A stretch of DNA of 6,458 bases from the NCBI GenBank assembly GCA_947038135.1, contig CAMQVM010000095.1, positions 1 to 6,458 on the forward strand, read 5' to 3'. Position numbers and translations under genes: made by a program. This document shows positions 6,176 through 6,458 of this stretch, piece by piece. The notes under the pieces were generated by a model. That model searched no databases. It was not told the DNA's origin and was given only the letters and a program-made list of their open reading frames with translations. This stretch comes from an uncultured Rikenellaceae bacterium (GTDB taxonomy: Bacteria > Bacteroidota > Bacteroidia > Bacteroidales > Rikenellaceae). The first letter of the stretch is position 1, and each line of letters begins with the position of its first letter.

Positions 6176-6213
6176 TACCCCAAAAAACAGCTATAAGTTC
6201 TGTTTTCGGGGTA
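6176..6213 (-). terminator. Stem-loop near the right end of the element, possible minus-strand terminator
   Basis: TACCCC (6176-6181) pairs with GGGGTA (6208-6213), and AAAACAG (6184-6190) with CTGTTTT (6200-6206), with a small internal bulge and a 9-base loop. Read on the minus strand it is followed by an interrupted T-rich stretch, so it might end the transcript of the protease gene at 6313. No U-run follows on the plus strand. Confidence 0.35.
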
Positions 6214-6277
6214 GTTTATTAATAAAAACCACACCTAAATAGTTGAAATAAGTATATTTAAGGTTTTGCGAATCTCC

Positions 6278-6285
6278 CTATACAG
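6278..6285 (+). repeat. Right copy of 8-base duplication CTATACAG
   Basis: Exact direct copy of 6031-6038, lying immediately outside the right inverted end of the MITE-like element. Confidence 0.55.
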
Positions 6286-6312
6286 TTAGACAATTGCAAA
6301 CCGATATAGATA

Positions 6313-6458
6313 TTACTCAGTTGGAGGAGTAATATTGTCGTCTGTTGCTCTCTTCTCCATCTTTTCAATGCGTTTAGCAAGATCTGGATGTGTAGAGAAT
6401 AGTTGCTGAATAGCACTGCCTTCTGCCGCACCCGACTCTTCCATCATCGATTGAAGCT
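6313..6458 (-). CDS. M48-family metalloprotease, C-terminal tail only
   Basis: The last 47 codons and a TAA stop (6315-6313) of a gene entering from the right edge. The peptide contains LFSTHPDLAKRIEKME, matching the LFSTHP(P/D)xxxRI signature near the C-terminus of M48 zinc peptidases (HtpX/YggG/Oma1-like). The zinc-binding HExxH and the start lie outside the window, so the subtype and any membrane or lipoprotein anchoring cannot be judged. The final segment (KRATDDNITPPTE) is a polar tail. It converges on the sensor operon; its transcript would run into the MITE-like element and then the bidirectional palindrome at 5925-5983. Confidence 0.78.
   Translation of the reverse strand, partial: LQSMMEESGAAEGSAIQQLFSTHPDLAKRIEKMEKRATDDNITPPTE

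Larger units (their letters stand above)
6039..6277 (+). mobile_element. MITE-like non-coding element, about 239 bases
   Basis: The two ends are inverted copies of each other: the left starts GCTA then ATTCGCAAAACCT, and the right, read on the minus strand, starts GGAG then the same ATTCGCAAAACCT (14 of 17 bases identical). Both ends are bordered by exact 8-base direct repeats CTATACAG. The interior codes for nothing and is filled with stem-loops. This is the pattern of a miniature inverted-repeat element moved by a transposase in trans. Several IS families, including ISL3, IS66 and IS1595, make 8-base duplications; I cannot tell which applies. It lies between convergent genes and interrupts no gene. 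Confidence 0.6.

Noticed and set aside
1..6458. CRISPR array, tRNA or rRNA genes
   Set aside because: No regularly spaced repeats of suitable length, cloverleaf or rRNA-like segments were seen on either strand.

Overview
The window is AT-rich and looks like chromosomal DNA from an anaerobic member of the Bacteroidota, probably the Bacteroidales. Three things point that way: a DUF4294 lipid/secretion-type hypothetical typical of the phylum, promoter boxes of the Bacteroidota form (TTTG, a 19-base gap, TAnnTTTG), and an [FeFe]-hydrogenase-like redox module. The species cannot be named from the sequence alone.

Layout. Positions 1-1885 (minus strand) hold a secreted S9-family (DPP-IV-like) peptidase. 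It is cut by the left edge, so its catalytic triad lies outside. Upstream of it on the same strand is a 193-residue exported DUF4294 protein (1953-2534), served by a good promoter at 2553-2583. Divergent from these is a tight three-gene plus-strand operon (2709-5916): a sensory-type [FeFe]-hydrogenase-like protein with ferredoxin, H-cluster-like, extra Fe-S, PAS and coiled-coil parts; a SpoIIE/PP2C-type phosphatase with a conserved C-terminal extension, overlapping the first gene by 8 bases; and a small thioredoxin-like [2Fe-2S] ferredoxin. The operon ends at a perfect 59-base palindromic terminator (5925-5983). Convergent from the right edge is the C-terminal tail of an M48 metalloprotease (minus strand, stop at 6313). 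The gap between the convergent genes holds a non-coding, hairpin-rich element (6039-6277). It has 17-base inverted ends (14 of 17 matching) and exact 8-base flanking duplications, so it looks like a MITE.

How the operon may work (inference). The hydrogenase-like protein keeps all the cysteines expected to hold Fe-S clusters. By eye alignment it has lost the whole proton-transfer chain and most residues that surround the diiron site. It is therefore more likely a redox or gas sensor than an enzyme, passing its state through the PAS/coiled coil to the phosphatase encoded next to it. The third protein carries only three of the four cysteines normal for its fold. No catalytic hydrogenase, NuoF-like subunit or kinase is present in the window. 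The degenerate sensor, intact phosphatase and three-cysteine ferredoxin together are the most interesting content.
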